Below are positions 1 through 64,000 of a DNA stretch of 64,000 nucleotides, piece after piece (within the stretch, counting starts at the first letter, position 1; the number at the start of each line of letters is the position of its first letter). The stretch is from positions 682,001-746,000 of the forward strand of contig BAAHQB010000068.1 in assembly GCA_054601695.1 (NCBI GenBank), given 5' to 3'. This DNA is from Amorphochlora amoebiformis. Its lineage: Eukaryota; Cercozoa; Chlorarachniophyceae. The translations under genes and the position numbers were made by a program. The notes beneath the pieces were generated by a model. The model had not been told where the DNA came from, searched no databases, and was given only the letters and a program-made list of their open reading frames with translations.

Positions 1-81
1 TATATATATATATTATGTATATATATATATATGTATATATAATATTTAGATATGTATATAAGTTTACATAGATATACTTAC

Positions 82-19318
<19,237 letters not shown>

Positions 19319-19621
19319 ACGGGAAGCCAGCCTGGGTCGACGGCTCGTCTACGCCTTCGGTTCACGGTCCTTTTGAGCTTTTGGGATGTGACATTGCGGA
19401 GTGTAGGCAAACGTACTGCGTGACATAGCGTTACAAATAGATCAAAACCGTGACACATTGTTGTATCACGCTAGAATCGTGCCATGACGATATGTAAGAC
19501 CGAAAAATTAGAGTATATAATATTTAAATATAGGATATATTTATAATTAGATATCCTAATGTAAGAATTAGTTTCTTTAGCGGGCTGTTCGTCTGACGCT
19601 GGCACAGGTACCCGAGAAAAA
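19319..19621. promoter_or_regulatory. Divergent promoter region between GTPase and PAS genes
   Basis: The two start codons (minus 19318, plus 19622) face away from each other across 303 bases of mostly non-repetitive DNA. The left half is GC-rich and the part nearest the PAS gene is AT-rich, with TATATAATATTTAAATA near 19513-19529. Shared control of both genes is an inference from the layout only. Confidence 0.4.
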
Positions 19622-29706
<10,085 letters not shown>

Positions 29707-30400
29707 TTCATTGCTTAGAAATTGGAATTTTTGGGGGATATATGACAGTTCTTTCTCTTCGCATTATTCTAGATATTTCTAGATTTAGGTATATCCCACA
29801 TATCTAGCATATAGACTGGATAGATAATATTCGATATCATGACGAAAGTTGAAAATTTGTAATTAGCAGTTTTCTCCACATAGTTGTAAATGTTGTCTTG
29901 TAGTTGGTAAAAATTGCTATCTAGAGTATACACTAGTATACTCTAGATACTGACTGCACACTAGACCAGTATATGTGGTATATCTAGTATATCTAGGTAT
30001 ACTAGATATATGTAATTTTATACTAGTTCTAGTAGTCATAGCAGTTCCAGTAGCTAGAGTAGTTGTACATTTCCTAGATTTCGAGCCATGATCGATTATG
30101 TCATATATGAATCGACTAGATCGACTGGCTACCTACGACTAGTACTATAGCGATATCACTAGAATATCTAGAATATCAACATTTATTCCGATGCTCACAT
30201 ATAGCTCTAGAGAGTATGTTCAAGATCTAGAAGATATTGTACCAGACCTGTCTGGATCTAACTAGTCTAAGGCTTTTTCGCCTAATTATATATATATATA
30301 TATATATAAGATAATTAAACAATCCTATACCGTTAGTCGTTTTAAATCTACTAGTCACAAGACTTAAGTTGATATCTTACCGGGTTCTGAACATTACTAG
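29707..30400. other. Intergenic, CTAG-rich
   Basis: No open frame with splice borders. The stretch is rich in CTAG, CTAGA and TCTAG palindromes, often within TAGATATCTAG-like motifs, and resembles 33050-33500 and 56570-57900 in texture. Confidence 0.6.
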
Positions 30401-33050
<2,650 letters not shown>

Positions 33051-33618
33051 ACTTGTACGTAATATACCACTCGGTTGTACCTGAGTTGCTCGTGTAGTTA
33101 GAAGTACATGTACTTGTTCTTTGTACATCTTTCGAGTGGTACAAATTACCCCAGGTCTCGGTAACTGAGTTCTAGGAGTTCTCACTACTACTGTCCTATG
33201 ACAGCAAATTGGTGATTCTCAGTACACAGTACGGTAACACAGTACTAACACAAAACTAGATATACTACTAGATACTAGATATCTAGGATATACTCTTGAG
33301 GTCATGGCGCCGGCATGTGACCGTTCTCATGTGGTCAGGAAGGATTCATTTATAAATGTTGTATCGTACTAGCCGTCTCAGGCGGTCAAGGTCGATCTAG
33401 TAGATCTCGAAAGTTTCGATCAGTCAATACTACCAATACGCTAGATAATGCAATAATTGAATATCAATCATCACCTAGATCCTAGAGATCATCATTACTT
33501 CACTGCTGAAGACACTTAAATTACGGTTCATGCGTGTATAAAAATAATTTGAATTTTTGAATTCGTAGAATACTATCGTCGAAATTACCATCCTCTGATC
33601 CTGGTGGCTAAAATCATA
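33051..33618. other. Intergenic, downstream of the pseudokinase-LRR gene
   Basis: Unique, CTAG-rich sequence directly after the stop codon at 33619. It would hold the 3' UTR of the minus-strand gene. I see no clear poly(A) signal. Confidence 0.5.
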
Positions 33619-47518
<13,900 letters not shown>

Positions 47519-47519
47519 C

Positions 47520-48780
47520 TACATTTTAAGATCAGAAGAGAGAGCGTACGAGAAAAGGAAGAAGGTGATGAGATGTGAGCAGATTGACGAGATGGGGGTA
47601 GGGAGAAAGATACAATAAGAAGGGAATCGGGGACTAAACGGATTTGGACGAGAAGGAGCAGTGATTTCAATGTTCGAAAACGAGGACTTTAATTTGGATT
47701 GGAGTTCGAAAAAAAGGCGAGCTACATGTACATGTACATCAAGTGCCATGGGGATATGGACTTATTCTAATATTAACCTTTATTGCACACATCCAAGTGT
47801 GCAATACATATATGGAAACATGTTTTTACATGTATTATCAAACGAATACACCCATGCGCTATTTTGAAAATGCCGCGTATACTTTAGAATTAGAAGTTTA
47901 CATAGATTCGAATGCATCGAGGACCCTTTGGAACCGCCCTCATCTCCCCTTCCCCCGGAAAAAAATCTACGATTCCTTCTATCTCCGCGAGCTTTCGATG
48001 AAATCAAATGTTTTCAGCTCTCACTATATTCTCATATACCTCATTTGGGCCCTCAGGCCCGAGTCGGGTGTGACGCTTCTTCGCGGGCTCCGAGGCGAAG
48101 ATGTGCTCGCCCGCCGAAACATGCGCGCTCCAAGTCCCAGACGGCTTTTTCAATGGACTGCCGATGTGCGAAGAAATATTATTTGAAAAATAAAATCTCG
48201 CTAAGCGCCGACTAAAGGGCCCTTTAAGGGCTCTGCATGTTCTATCATGAAACGGTCGAAACCGCTCTCAAATTCGATATTTTATTTTAGAAGTTCCATG
48301 ATGTCAGAGTTGCATGTGTACCGTGATGTAAGGTGCATTCTCAAGCGGCTGCGTTTAACGTAGTTTACGTAGAACAAGTCATGCTTGATGGAGGTTTATT
48401 ATGTGCTAAAAAAATCCATGCTCGATTATGCTCATAAATTTATTATATCGATCCAAAGAATGACCAAGGTCCAAGGCCGATTGCTACATGAGAGCATGTC
48501 TTAGTTTTTATATATGAGCTCTGTTGCAGCCTGTAGCTATCACTGAAACCGTTAGCTAGTCTGAGCGTCAATCTAGACTTTATAATTGTCCAGACCGTAT
48601 TGTGATCAACTAGATCTAAGTCTAGTTAACATCCGGGGCCCAAAAATACCAGTCGTACTCCTGACTCCTGATTTGTGCAGCGTATTGACGTCCATTGATA
48701 AACTTGAAATCATGTCATGTCGACAAATTCGGATATTGTGGTCTATATTCTTGTGGCATAGCTACCTAATCTAATCCCAG
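47520..48780. other. Unique DNA between pseudokinase-LRR and OTU1 genes
   Basis: Balanced composition and few repeats. Expected to hold the promoter and first exon of the pseudokinase-LRR gene (candidate ATG at 47749, minus) and perhaps the end of OTU1. A plus-strand frame at 47743-48186 has no recognisable domain and is judged accidental. GGGCCCTTTAAGGGCTC near 48216-48233 is a short inverted repeat. Confidence 0.5.
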
Positions 48781-48900
48781 GCTGTTTTGAGACCTTAAGT
48801 ATATATGTAAATACAAACATGTATGTGAAAACATCCATATAAATGATTTTATATGTTTCTGTGCATACGTGTACATATGAATATAATATGAATATACTTT

Positions 48901-48946
<46 letters not shown>

Positions 48947-48962
48947 TATATATTATATATAA

Positions 48963-49038
<76 letters not shown>

Positions 49039-49060
49039 TTTGTATATATATATATATATG

Positions 49061-49172
<112 letters not shown>

Positions 49173-49272
49173 TATGATATCTATTACTTTGACATTTGCA
49201 CATGAAACGATGTCCATATATACATTTATATATGTATGTATATATGTGTATATATATATATATGTATGTATG

Positions 49273-49328
<56 letters not shown>

Positions 49329-49330
49329 TA

Positions 49331-49450
<120 letters not shown>

Positions 49451-49483
49451 TATACTCATAATATGTACATATATAAATAAATA

Positions 49484-49526
<43 letters not shown>

Positions 49527-49745
49527 GTATATATCACATATATACATATTTACTTAATACCCGAAAAAAACAACCCCCCACCCCCGAAAAAAACACCAAA
49601 ACCCTAGTTTAAAACGTTCAATCACATTTCTGAAGATCTGAAGAAATTTCGAACCGAGATTAAGAGACACAGTTTGAAGAACAAAATAAAATATTTCAAA
49701 TTTTGTTTAAATATTTTGAATTTTGTTCGAATTTTGTTCGGAGAC

Positions 49746-55027
<5,282 letters not shown>

Positions 55028-55164
55028 CAGAAATTCGCGAAGAAATTACGCGGGAATGGAGCTGGGAGGCCACTACTGTCACCCAGCCTTGTCACAGTTC
55101 CAGCGAATAAATTTACTTAGTTTATCGGCTTAAGATATATATTTCCATTTTATTTTTTCGTCAG

Positions 55165-55329
55165 GACAACCGTGGACTCAAACAGCATGGCTTCCGACTG
55201 GCCAAGCGCTGCGAGCAGACTGCATGCGTGCCCCGCAGTGCTCAGAGACACTGGGGATCCTATAACCAATTTTCTCAATGTAATATTATGAATAGAGCTT
55301 ATGGGCGAAATTTCGTATTCTGGAGAAAG
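55165..55329 (+). CDS. Possible internal exon, unknown protein
   Basis: After a pyrimidine-rich acceptor (TTTTTTCGTCAG) 55 codons stay open up to a good donor (AAAG/GTATGC). The peptide is basic with three Cys (for example HGFRLAKRCEQTACV). Base composition is balanced, unlike the TA background. It lies upstream of, and divergent to, the OTU1 start. No partner exon could be joined, so the frame rests on this one open block. It could also be unique intergenic sequence open by chance. Confidence 0.3.
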
Positions 55330-55689
55330 GTATGCGGTTCACAATTCGTGAATTAAGACCCGAGGAGATTCGACACGACCCCGTGGCCCCATAGAGCCAC
55401 TAGGACACCAGAAGAGTAATACTTGGACAATTTACATCATATGAGTCCTGAGGAAGACAGAGGTTCTTTTGCATGTCATAAGGAAAGATTTGGATAGGCA
55501 CACTGAGGCCTTGAAGTTAATGGTGTTGCATTGTGTCAAATTTTAGCAGTTTTGGACATGCCGTGCAGCGAAATAATAACTTTTTTTCTTATAATATCGA
55601 CACCGAAATGTCTTACATGGTCTTCAAAACCACTTGTCACGTTTCAAATCCTGGATTGTTCCGAAGGCGAAATTGGTAAATTTGGGGAG

Positions 55690-55820
55690 TAAGGGTTTAG
55701 GGTTAGGATCAGATCAGATTATTCAGCATGTCTTAGTCCTATGAGAACAGAAATCTCATGTAGAACAAAAGGGTTTAGGGTTAGGGTTACGGTTAGGGCA
55801 AGGTTACGGTTACAAACACA
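55690..55820. repeat. Short degenerate TTAGGG stretch
   Basis: GGGTTTAGGGTTAGG motifs near 55690-55710 and 55768-55815 in otherwise unique sequence. The flanking 55330-55690 is balanced, non-repetitive DNA in which I see no supported exon. Confidence 0.75.
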
Positions 55821-55849
55821 CATATTGTTCAAAATTTATATAAAACTAC

Positions 55850-55920
<71 letters not shown>

Positions 55921-55988
55921 ATATCTATATGTACATATGATGATACAGGTATACATGCACACGACAAAGCTCGATTACAAGGCGTCAA

Positions 55989-56102
<114 letters not shown>

Positions 56103-56106
56103 TATA

Positions 56107-56164
<58 letters not shown>

Positions 56165-56167
56165 AAT

Positions 56168-56352
<185 letters not shown>

Positions 56353-56456
56353 TATGTGTGTGATATATATATACATATATACATACATACATAAAAAAAT
56401 AAATATACATATATATATATATATAAATATATATTAATATATATATATATATATAA

Positions 56457-58190
<1,734 letters not shown>

Positions 58191-58201
58191 AAAAAGGAAA
58201 A

Positions 58202-59455
58202 TTAAAAGAAATATTGAGACTTTTTCAAAAGGACTGACTGACCGAATAGATTGATTGTTCCCTTGGTGACCTTCCAAGAAGCCGGACCGCATCCGTCAGC
58301 GAAAACAGGGTCGTGAGGTCCATCCCCGCTGCTCGTGGGGTAACTGACGCTTTTGCAGTTATCGCGATTGTTGGGGCCGGCCAGGAAGGATGTGGTGTGA
58401 GTTCGGCCCTGGCAGAATCCACCCAGGTTTTCCTAGAGTATAGATAGTTCTTTGTGCACACAAATATAAGTTTTATGCATATATATTTGAAATTATATAT
58501 GTATGTATATATATATATGTATATATATATATGTATATATATAATTATATATATATATAAAACATTTTTAATATATGTATGCATACATACACTTTTGGAC
58601 TGCACCTCTTCTTTCATCCTGAGCATTCGTAATTCCGAGTTGATGTAGGTTTTGCCCTGGAAAAAGATAAGCTGTGTGATAATCTCGTACATTACAATGG
58701 CCGGAACTAGTGGACCTTAAAACGTTTGCCGGTCACAACAAGCCGCACGTTCCTCTCGGCGGAGCACGTACAAGACATATAATTATTAAGGATGTTGCAC
58801 CGGAGGAAATCACCTATGAGTTTTATTTATGGGGTATTAGAAATGTTAACGGCAAACACCTTAGCACACAAAATACGTGTATACTATACTAACCATGGTC
58901 GTTTTCCGGCAGGAGCTTTTCATTTTGGAAAAAGTGAACACGAAGCTGACAAATATATACCGCGAACGTTAACATATACAGATGATGTATCAAAAAAATA
59001 CAATCGAGAAAACACCTTGGAACAAATATTTACTTTTTTAAAACTACTCATCATTTTTCCGCATCACGTGATCTTCATGCAATCATATACATGAATGCGA
59101 ATACTCCCCTTGGGTAACTTACCTTTTGCTCCTCTATCTTCTCACTGACCGATCTCTGAACAATCAGATGAGTGTTCTTGCATGTGTACGAAACGGACTT
59201 CTGAAAACTTTTCCCATTTCGAACGTCCATATCGAAAAAGCAACTCGAAATCTTGTTCTCGTGTCCCGACTCCTTCCTACAATTTGACTCGTGTTCTTGC
59301 ATGTGTACATATTTCAAAGAAAGCTCTGCAAAATGCTCGTCTCGTACCATTGGGCAAGGATGTGTTCCCCAGTACCAGAGTACGCAAATTTCCTCTGCCT
59401 GATGGATATATATATATATATATATATATATACTATATATATATTTATATATATA

Positions 59456-59492
<37 letters not shown>

Positions 59493-60885
59493 ATATAAAC
59501 ATATACATTGTGATGAATAGATCGAACAAATGAAAGTCAACCAAAGCTCTACCCTAACACACAAGCTACGAAGGATTGAAAATTATAAATTACGAGAAGG
59601 TTCGAACGTGGGGGTCATCCGCGACCCTGCAAGAGTCCAACTAAGATTACATCATAGGAAAGTTTTGTAAGGACCGAACATAAAAAAACACATTTAGTAC
59701 ATTCACCCGGCAATTGAAGCTGATTTGGAAGGTTATTGTAGGTGGGCTGCACGTTTGTCCGAAACCTCCAAAGTTTAGGTTGCCAATCTGAGGGCGGAGA
59801 ACTAACGTTCCAGGCGGGTAAGTGCAAATACAGTCATCAACACCATTGCTCGGGGAAACAACTAAGCTCTTGGCATCGCCAGCTACTCGAGATTGAGAAC
59901 AATCGGAACACGTTCCCCCGACATACCAAGTTAAACCTGATAAAGACATCAAGATTTATTTAAGATGTGTCATTTACTCATACATATGCATAAACAGTGT
60001 GTTATTATATTTACATATGCATAAACAGTGTGTTATTACATTTACGCGTACATGCACACAAACTGCATTACCATCGCATGAGAAACGCAAGTTTACACGA
60101 CCTACTAAACTTGCACTTGGCACCTGACCCGAGCTCGCCAACTTACCAAAAACGACAAAAAAAAAAGAGGATTTTATGAAGGTTGTATGAAACAGGGCCG
60201 AGAAAAAACAGCAGAAAAAAAAAGCGCACACCGTAGGATTTGGCACATCGGAAGAAAGAGCGAGAGCAATTTGGTTGACAATCGAGGCATCGGTGCATGT
60301 GAAGGTTGGGGATGCACTGGAGCCGAACTCCAACCTAGTTAGACCTCCAACAGAAGGCGCCAGAGTGGCTTGATAGTCGTCGAATGCATTGAAATTGGGG
60401 GATCCACAGAGGTTATTATTAGAAGTGTAAGTTCTCATGAATGTCACCTGGTTTGAAATTAAATTATTCGTTTTGAAATGGTGTCCAGACAACATTTTCG
60501 CATGTACCAATGCGGCCGACTCCTTGATTACTGAAGTTCCCAGGGTGAGCATTCGCGTACCATTCTTAAACTCCTCCACAATCCTGATGAGACGGCAATT
60601 CATGACCAGAAGCCAACAAGAAACGTAGTTCCCAACTTTTACGTGATATTCCCTTCAATTTATATATCTCTTCAAGTTCTTTGGGGAAATCAAAAGAATA
60701 TCTCACGGGTTGAAATCCCCTTGAAAAGTTGTCTGGTTCGACACTGCGTTGACTGCGAAGGTTAGCAGAGGGTTGTCTGCCGTAGGTGCCGAAGTTGGAG
60801 AGCCTGCTGCATTGTCCAAATGAACATGCTCCGTCACGCGAGCAGCGTGAGCGACAAGAAGATATGAAACCAATGCAGCCTTCAT
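58202..60885 (-). CDS. Secreted protein with von Willebrand factor D-like module
   Basis: Exons: 60885-60707 (ATG with signal peptide MKAALVSYLLVAHAARV), 60583-60232, 60123-60072, 59936-59707, 59640-59594, 59398-59348, 59276-59123, 58656-58606, 58432-58202 (stop TAA). Phase holds at every join, giving about 448 aa. The central part reads CRVADDPHVRTFSQRKFAYS then GTGEHILAQW, the hallmark DPHxxTF-x-G and following strand of VWD modules. Paired Cys lie around it (GTCSDCS, DDCICTYPP, SSCFFDMD, SYTCKN). The C-terminal exon has LGGFCQG and DGCGPASW. VWD modules occur in extracellular adhesive or matrix proteins, so an exported or cell-surface role is likely. The penultimate donor (58606) was chosen to keep the Cys-containing frame. 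Introns are short and hold little TA repeat, unlike the other genes here. Confidence 0.75.
58710..59094 (+). CDS. Possible two-exon reading frame nested opposite the VWD gene
   Basis: Within the 466-base intron of the VWD-like gene (58657-59122), the plus strand has two open blocks: about 58710-58843, ending YEFYLWG before a GTATTAG donor, and about 58924 to the stop at 59094, beginning AFHFGKSEHEADKY after CCGGCAG. The space between has a yeast-like branch site (TACTAAC) and a pyrimidine-rich acceptor. Joined in phase they give about 100 residues. No start codon is evident and I do not recognise the product. It may be the remnant of another gene or mobile element. Confidence 0.25.
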
Positions 60886-61509
60886 CTCGCGAGGAATGGG
60901 AGCTGCTGTTAATAGCAACGAGGGATCGGATTGTGTTGGAATTACCGTGCAATTACGTGTCCTAAGCTTCTCACATCATTTTAAGTGATTTCACCAAAAT
61001 TAACTCGTTTCTAGAAGCCCACTGGATGTCCATGTTACCACGCATGACAACACAATAATTATATTAGGTGACTTCACCATATCTACGTCCACGCTTGCCG
61101 AATTTGCCGGGGGGTAACCCGGGGGTAACCCGGGGGTTGTTGATTCAAATCTCCAGGATTCTCCAGAGATCTTGATTCATCGAATGGCCGACAGGGTTCT
61201 CGTACCAGCAGAATCACTCAGAACCCAAAAGACACCATAATCTTAATCTCATTCAAAGGGAATTTTTTTTCATTTAACCCTTCCCCCCAGAGTCCCCACT
61301 ATATTTTCCGAAATACTCGTTCCTCACACAACAGCCCACACATTGGAAAAGCAGACCAGAGAACCGGAACAAACGCAAGTGAATCGACCATCAAAGCAAT
61401 TCGCATACACAACTTACACACAACAAACCCTCACACACACACGCGCATACAGCAGAAAAAATAAGCCACATGCACAACCCACGCGCAGATAAAGCCATTT
61501 ATCTATCTA

Positions 61510-61520
<11 letters not shown>
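60886..61520. other. Upstream region of the VWD-like gene
   Basis: Unique sequence that would include the promoter. Near 61105-61140 it has GGGGGGTAACCCGGGGGTAACCCGGGGG followed by CTCCAGGATTCTCCAGAGATC, faintly like the dispersed repeat family. Confidence 0.5.
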
Positions 61521-61557
<37 letters not shown>

Positions 61558-61589
61558 CATATACATATATATATATACACACATACAAC

Positions 61590-61905
61590 ACAAACCCTAA
61601 TCTACCCTAACCTAACTCTAACCCTAACCTGACCTAACCCTAACCGTTACGTAACCCCATCAGTGGTAACGGTGACCACAATCCATACGCTAATACAAGT
61701 GATTGCCGCAACAGTAATTCTAACCCTAATCCCAACCCTAACTCTAACCTAGGCCTAACCCTAACCCTACCCTAGCGTAACCCTAACCATAACCAACCCC
61801 TAGCGAAAACCCCAAAAGTAACCCTAACACTACAATCTTAACCCCAACCCTAACCCTAAACCTAACCCTAACCCTAACCGTAACCCTAACCCTAACCCTT
61901 AGGTT
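61590..61905. repeat. CCCTAA array
   Basis: Degenerate CCCTAA (plus-strand orientation) with variants CCGTAA, CCATAA and CTCTAA, flanked by TA tracts. Most arrays to the left are TTAGGG on this strand. Confidence 0.92.
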
Positions 61906-61966
61906 TATTGGGACGATAAGAAAACGGAAAGGCATGGTCACATACATTTAATGTAAATATATAATA

Positions 61967-62007
<41 letters not shown>

Positions 62008-62051
62008 GTGTTGTGTGTGTATATGTATAACATATAAATCTTATGTGTGTG

Positions 62052-62113
<62 letters not shown>

Positions 62114-62116
62114 ACA

Positions 62117-62170
<54 letters not shown>

Positions 62171-62186
62171 TGCATACATATATATG

Positions 62187-62254
<68 letters not shown>

Positions 62255-62282
62255 TATACATGTATATATATATATACATATA

Positions 62283-62371
<89 letters not shown>

Positions 62372-62372
<1 letters not shown>

Positions 62373-62504
62373 CTTCGCTCTCTCTCTCTCTCTCTTCCCT
62401 CTCTATCTCTCTATCTCTCTTTCTCTTCCCTTTTCCATCTCTCTCTTTCCCTCTCTCTTTCCCTCTCTCTCTCTCGCTCTCTGTCTGTCTCTGTCTCTCT
62501 CTCG

Positions 62505-62522
<18 letters not shown>
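62372..62522. repeat. (CT)n pyrimidine tract
   Basis: CTCTCTC with TTTC and CCCT interruptions between TA tracts. Low-complexity Leu/Ser frames across it are artefacts. Confidence 0.95.
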
Positions 62523-62536
<14 letters not shown>

Positions 62537-62553
62537 GTGTGTGCATAAATATA

Positions 62554-62598
<45 letters not shown>

Positions 62599-62606
62599 AT
62601 TTTATA

Positions 62607-62709
<103 letters not shown>

Positions 62710-62723
62710 ATACACTCCTGTAG

Positions 62724-62788
62724 GAGGATCCTGGTATAAAAAGGCGCGACTAGGCCTACTCCACTCTGGATTCATCCCAATACTCTGG
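62724..62788 (+). CDS. Isolated plus-strand exon
   Basis: Between acceptor CTCCTGTAG and donor TGG/GTATAC, 21 codons are open in one frame and encode [19 protein letters not shown]. The other two frames stop. The 3' edge with its donor is copied at about 62865-62898, the same exon-edge duplication seen in the confirmed genes, which supports this being a real exon. Its gene would lie mostly to the right of or around the window end. Function unknown. Confidence 0.4.
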
Positions 62789-62795
62789 GTATACG

Positions 62796-62799
<4 letters not shown>

Positions 62800-62847
<48 letters not shown>

Positions 62848-62892
62848 GTGTGTTATATTATCTAACTCCTCTGGATTCTTCCCAATACTCTG

Positions 62893-62956
<64 letters not shown>

Positions 62957-63036
62957 TATATATATATAGATATATATAATATAATATATATATATATAAA
63001 TGTATATATATATATATATATATATATTTACATATT

Positions 63037-63071
<35 letters not shown>

Positions 63072-63116
63072 ATGCTTTATGTTAGATAAATAGGTTATTA
63101 TATAATAATAATATGA

Positions 63117-63171
<55 letters not shown>

Positions 63172-63218
63172 GTATATATATATATATATGTGTGTGTATA
63201 TGTATATATAATATTATA

Positions 63219-63275
<57 letters not shown>

Positions 63276-63323
63276 ATGCTTTATGTTAGAAAAATAGGTT
63301 ATTATATAATACTAATATGAATA

Positions 63324-63399
<76 letters not shown>

Positions 63400-63410
63400 A
63401 TATGTATATA

Positions 63411-63461
<51 letters not shown>

Positions 63462-63597
63462 ATGTATATATATATAATACATATGTAAATTGTACACATG
63501 TTTCCAACCCATCCATAGAATACAATAAATACATATGTGTTTACACAATATAAATACATGTATAAATGTATATACCTATATATTATACTTATACACA

Positions 63598-63637
<40 letters not shown>

Positions 63638-63690
63638 TATAATGTATATATTTATATATATATATCTATATACACGTGTATATGTGTATA

Positions 63691-63741
<51 letters not shown>

Positions 63742-63799
63742 GTATATGTGTGTATATAAAGTCGTCCCATATTGGATTATTTCATATATAATATATATA

Positions 63800-63855
<56 letters not shown>

Positions 63856-64000
63856 GTATATATATATGTATATATTATACATATACATGTATATATATAT
63901 ATATATGTATGTGTATATGTATATGTATATATTATTATTATGTGTAAGTGTATAATGTAGATAATACATATAATTTAATATAAATATAGGAGATACACAT
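62800..64000. repeat. TA-rich end of window with a duplicated block
   Basis: Mostly TA tracts. TATGCTTTATGTTAGATAAATAGGTTATTATATAATA occurs near 63070 and 63275 as a two-copy repeat. Small non-TA islands at 63490-63530 and 63758-63775 show no supported exon. Confidence 0.7.

Noticed and set aside
47743-48186. 147-codon plus-strand frame
   Set aside because: No recognisable domain and no splice partners; overlaps the expected 5' region of the minus-strand gene.
48560-48780. Minus-strand frame reading NIDHNIRICRHDMISS as OTU1 C-terminus
   Set aside because: Only vague similarity; no acceptor in the required phase and no HYD motif.

Overview
This window is eukaryotic nuclear DNA. Long (TA)n tracts fill most of it, and interstitial arrays of TTAGGG, the telomere repeat of fungi, animals and many protists, are scattered through it. 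Inside this AT background are many short islands of ordinary sequence. Read one at a time they look like noise. Most are small exons of 24-150 nt with good GT/AG borders, and when they are joined in phase they give long continuous proteins. I built the gene models by hand from splice-site and phase agreement. No transcript or database was consulted. The lineage cannot be named: a fungus-like organism, an alga or another protist would all fit.

Layout. (1) 82-19318, minus: about 22 exons of an IRG-type (immunity-related GTPase) protein with an N-terminal membrane or signal segment; its 3' end runs off the left edge. (2) 19622-29706, plus, divergent from gene 1: about 18 exons of a PAS-domain protein of about 680 aa with two in-frame coding minisatellites. 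(3) 29707-33618: intergenic CTAG-rich and CCCTAA-rich sequence. (4) 33619-47518, minus: a multi-exon protein of at least 970 aa with a coiled coil, a pseudokinase and leucine-rich repeats. (5) 49746-55027, minus: an OTU1/YOD1-type deubiquitinase whose C-terminal exons I could not find. (6) 55165-55329: a possible plus-strand exon. (7) 58202-60885, minus: a secreted Cys-containing protein with a von Willebrand factor D-like module, compact and almost free of TA repeats. (8) 62724-62788: a lone plus-strand exon. The rest is TA repeat, telomere-like repeat and purine/pyrimidine tracts.

The main new observation concerns architecture. In nearly every TA-rich intron the edge of the neighbouring exon, carrying its splice site, is copied two to six times in tandem, with TA tracts between the copies. 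The extra copies often have a mutated donor or run into a stop. A second pattern is that several 3' splice sites lie directly after CCCTAA arrays, read C-rich on the sense strand, so telomere-like repeats occupy the place of the polypyrimidine tract. No tRNA, rRNA or CRISPR array, and no complete transposon, was found.
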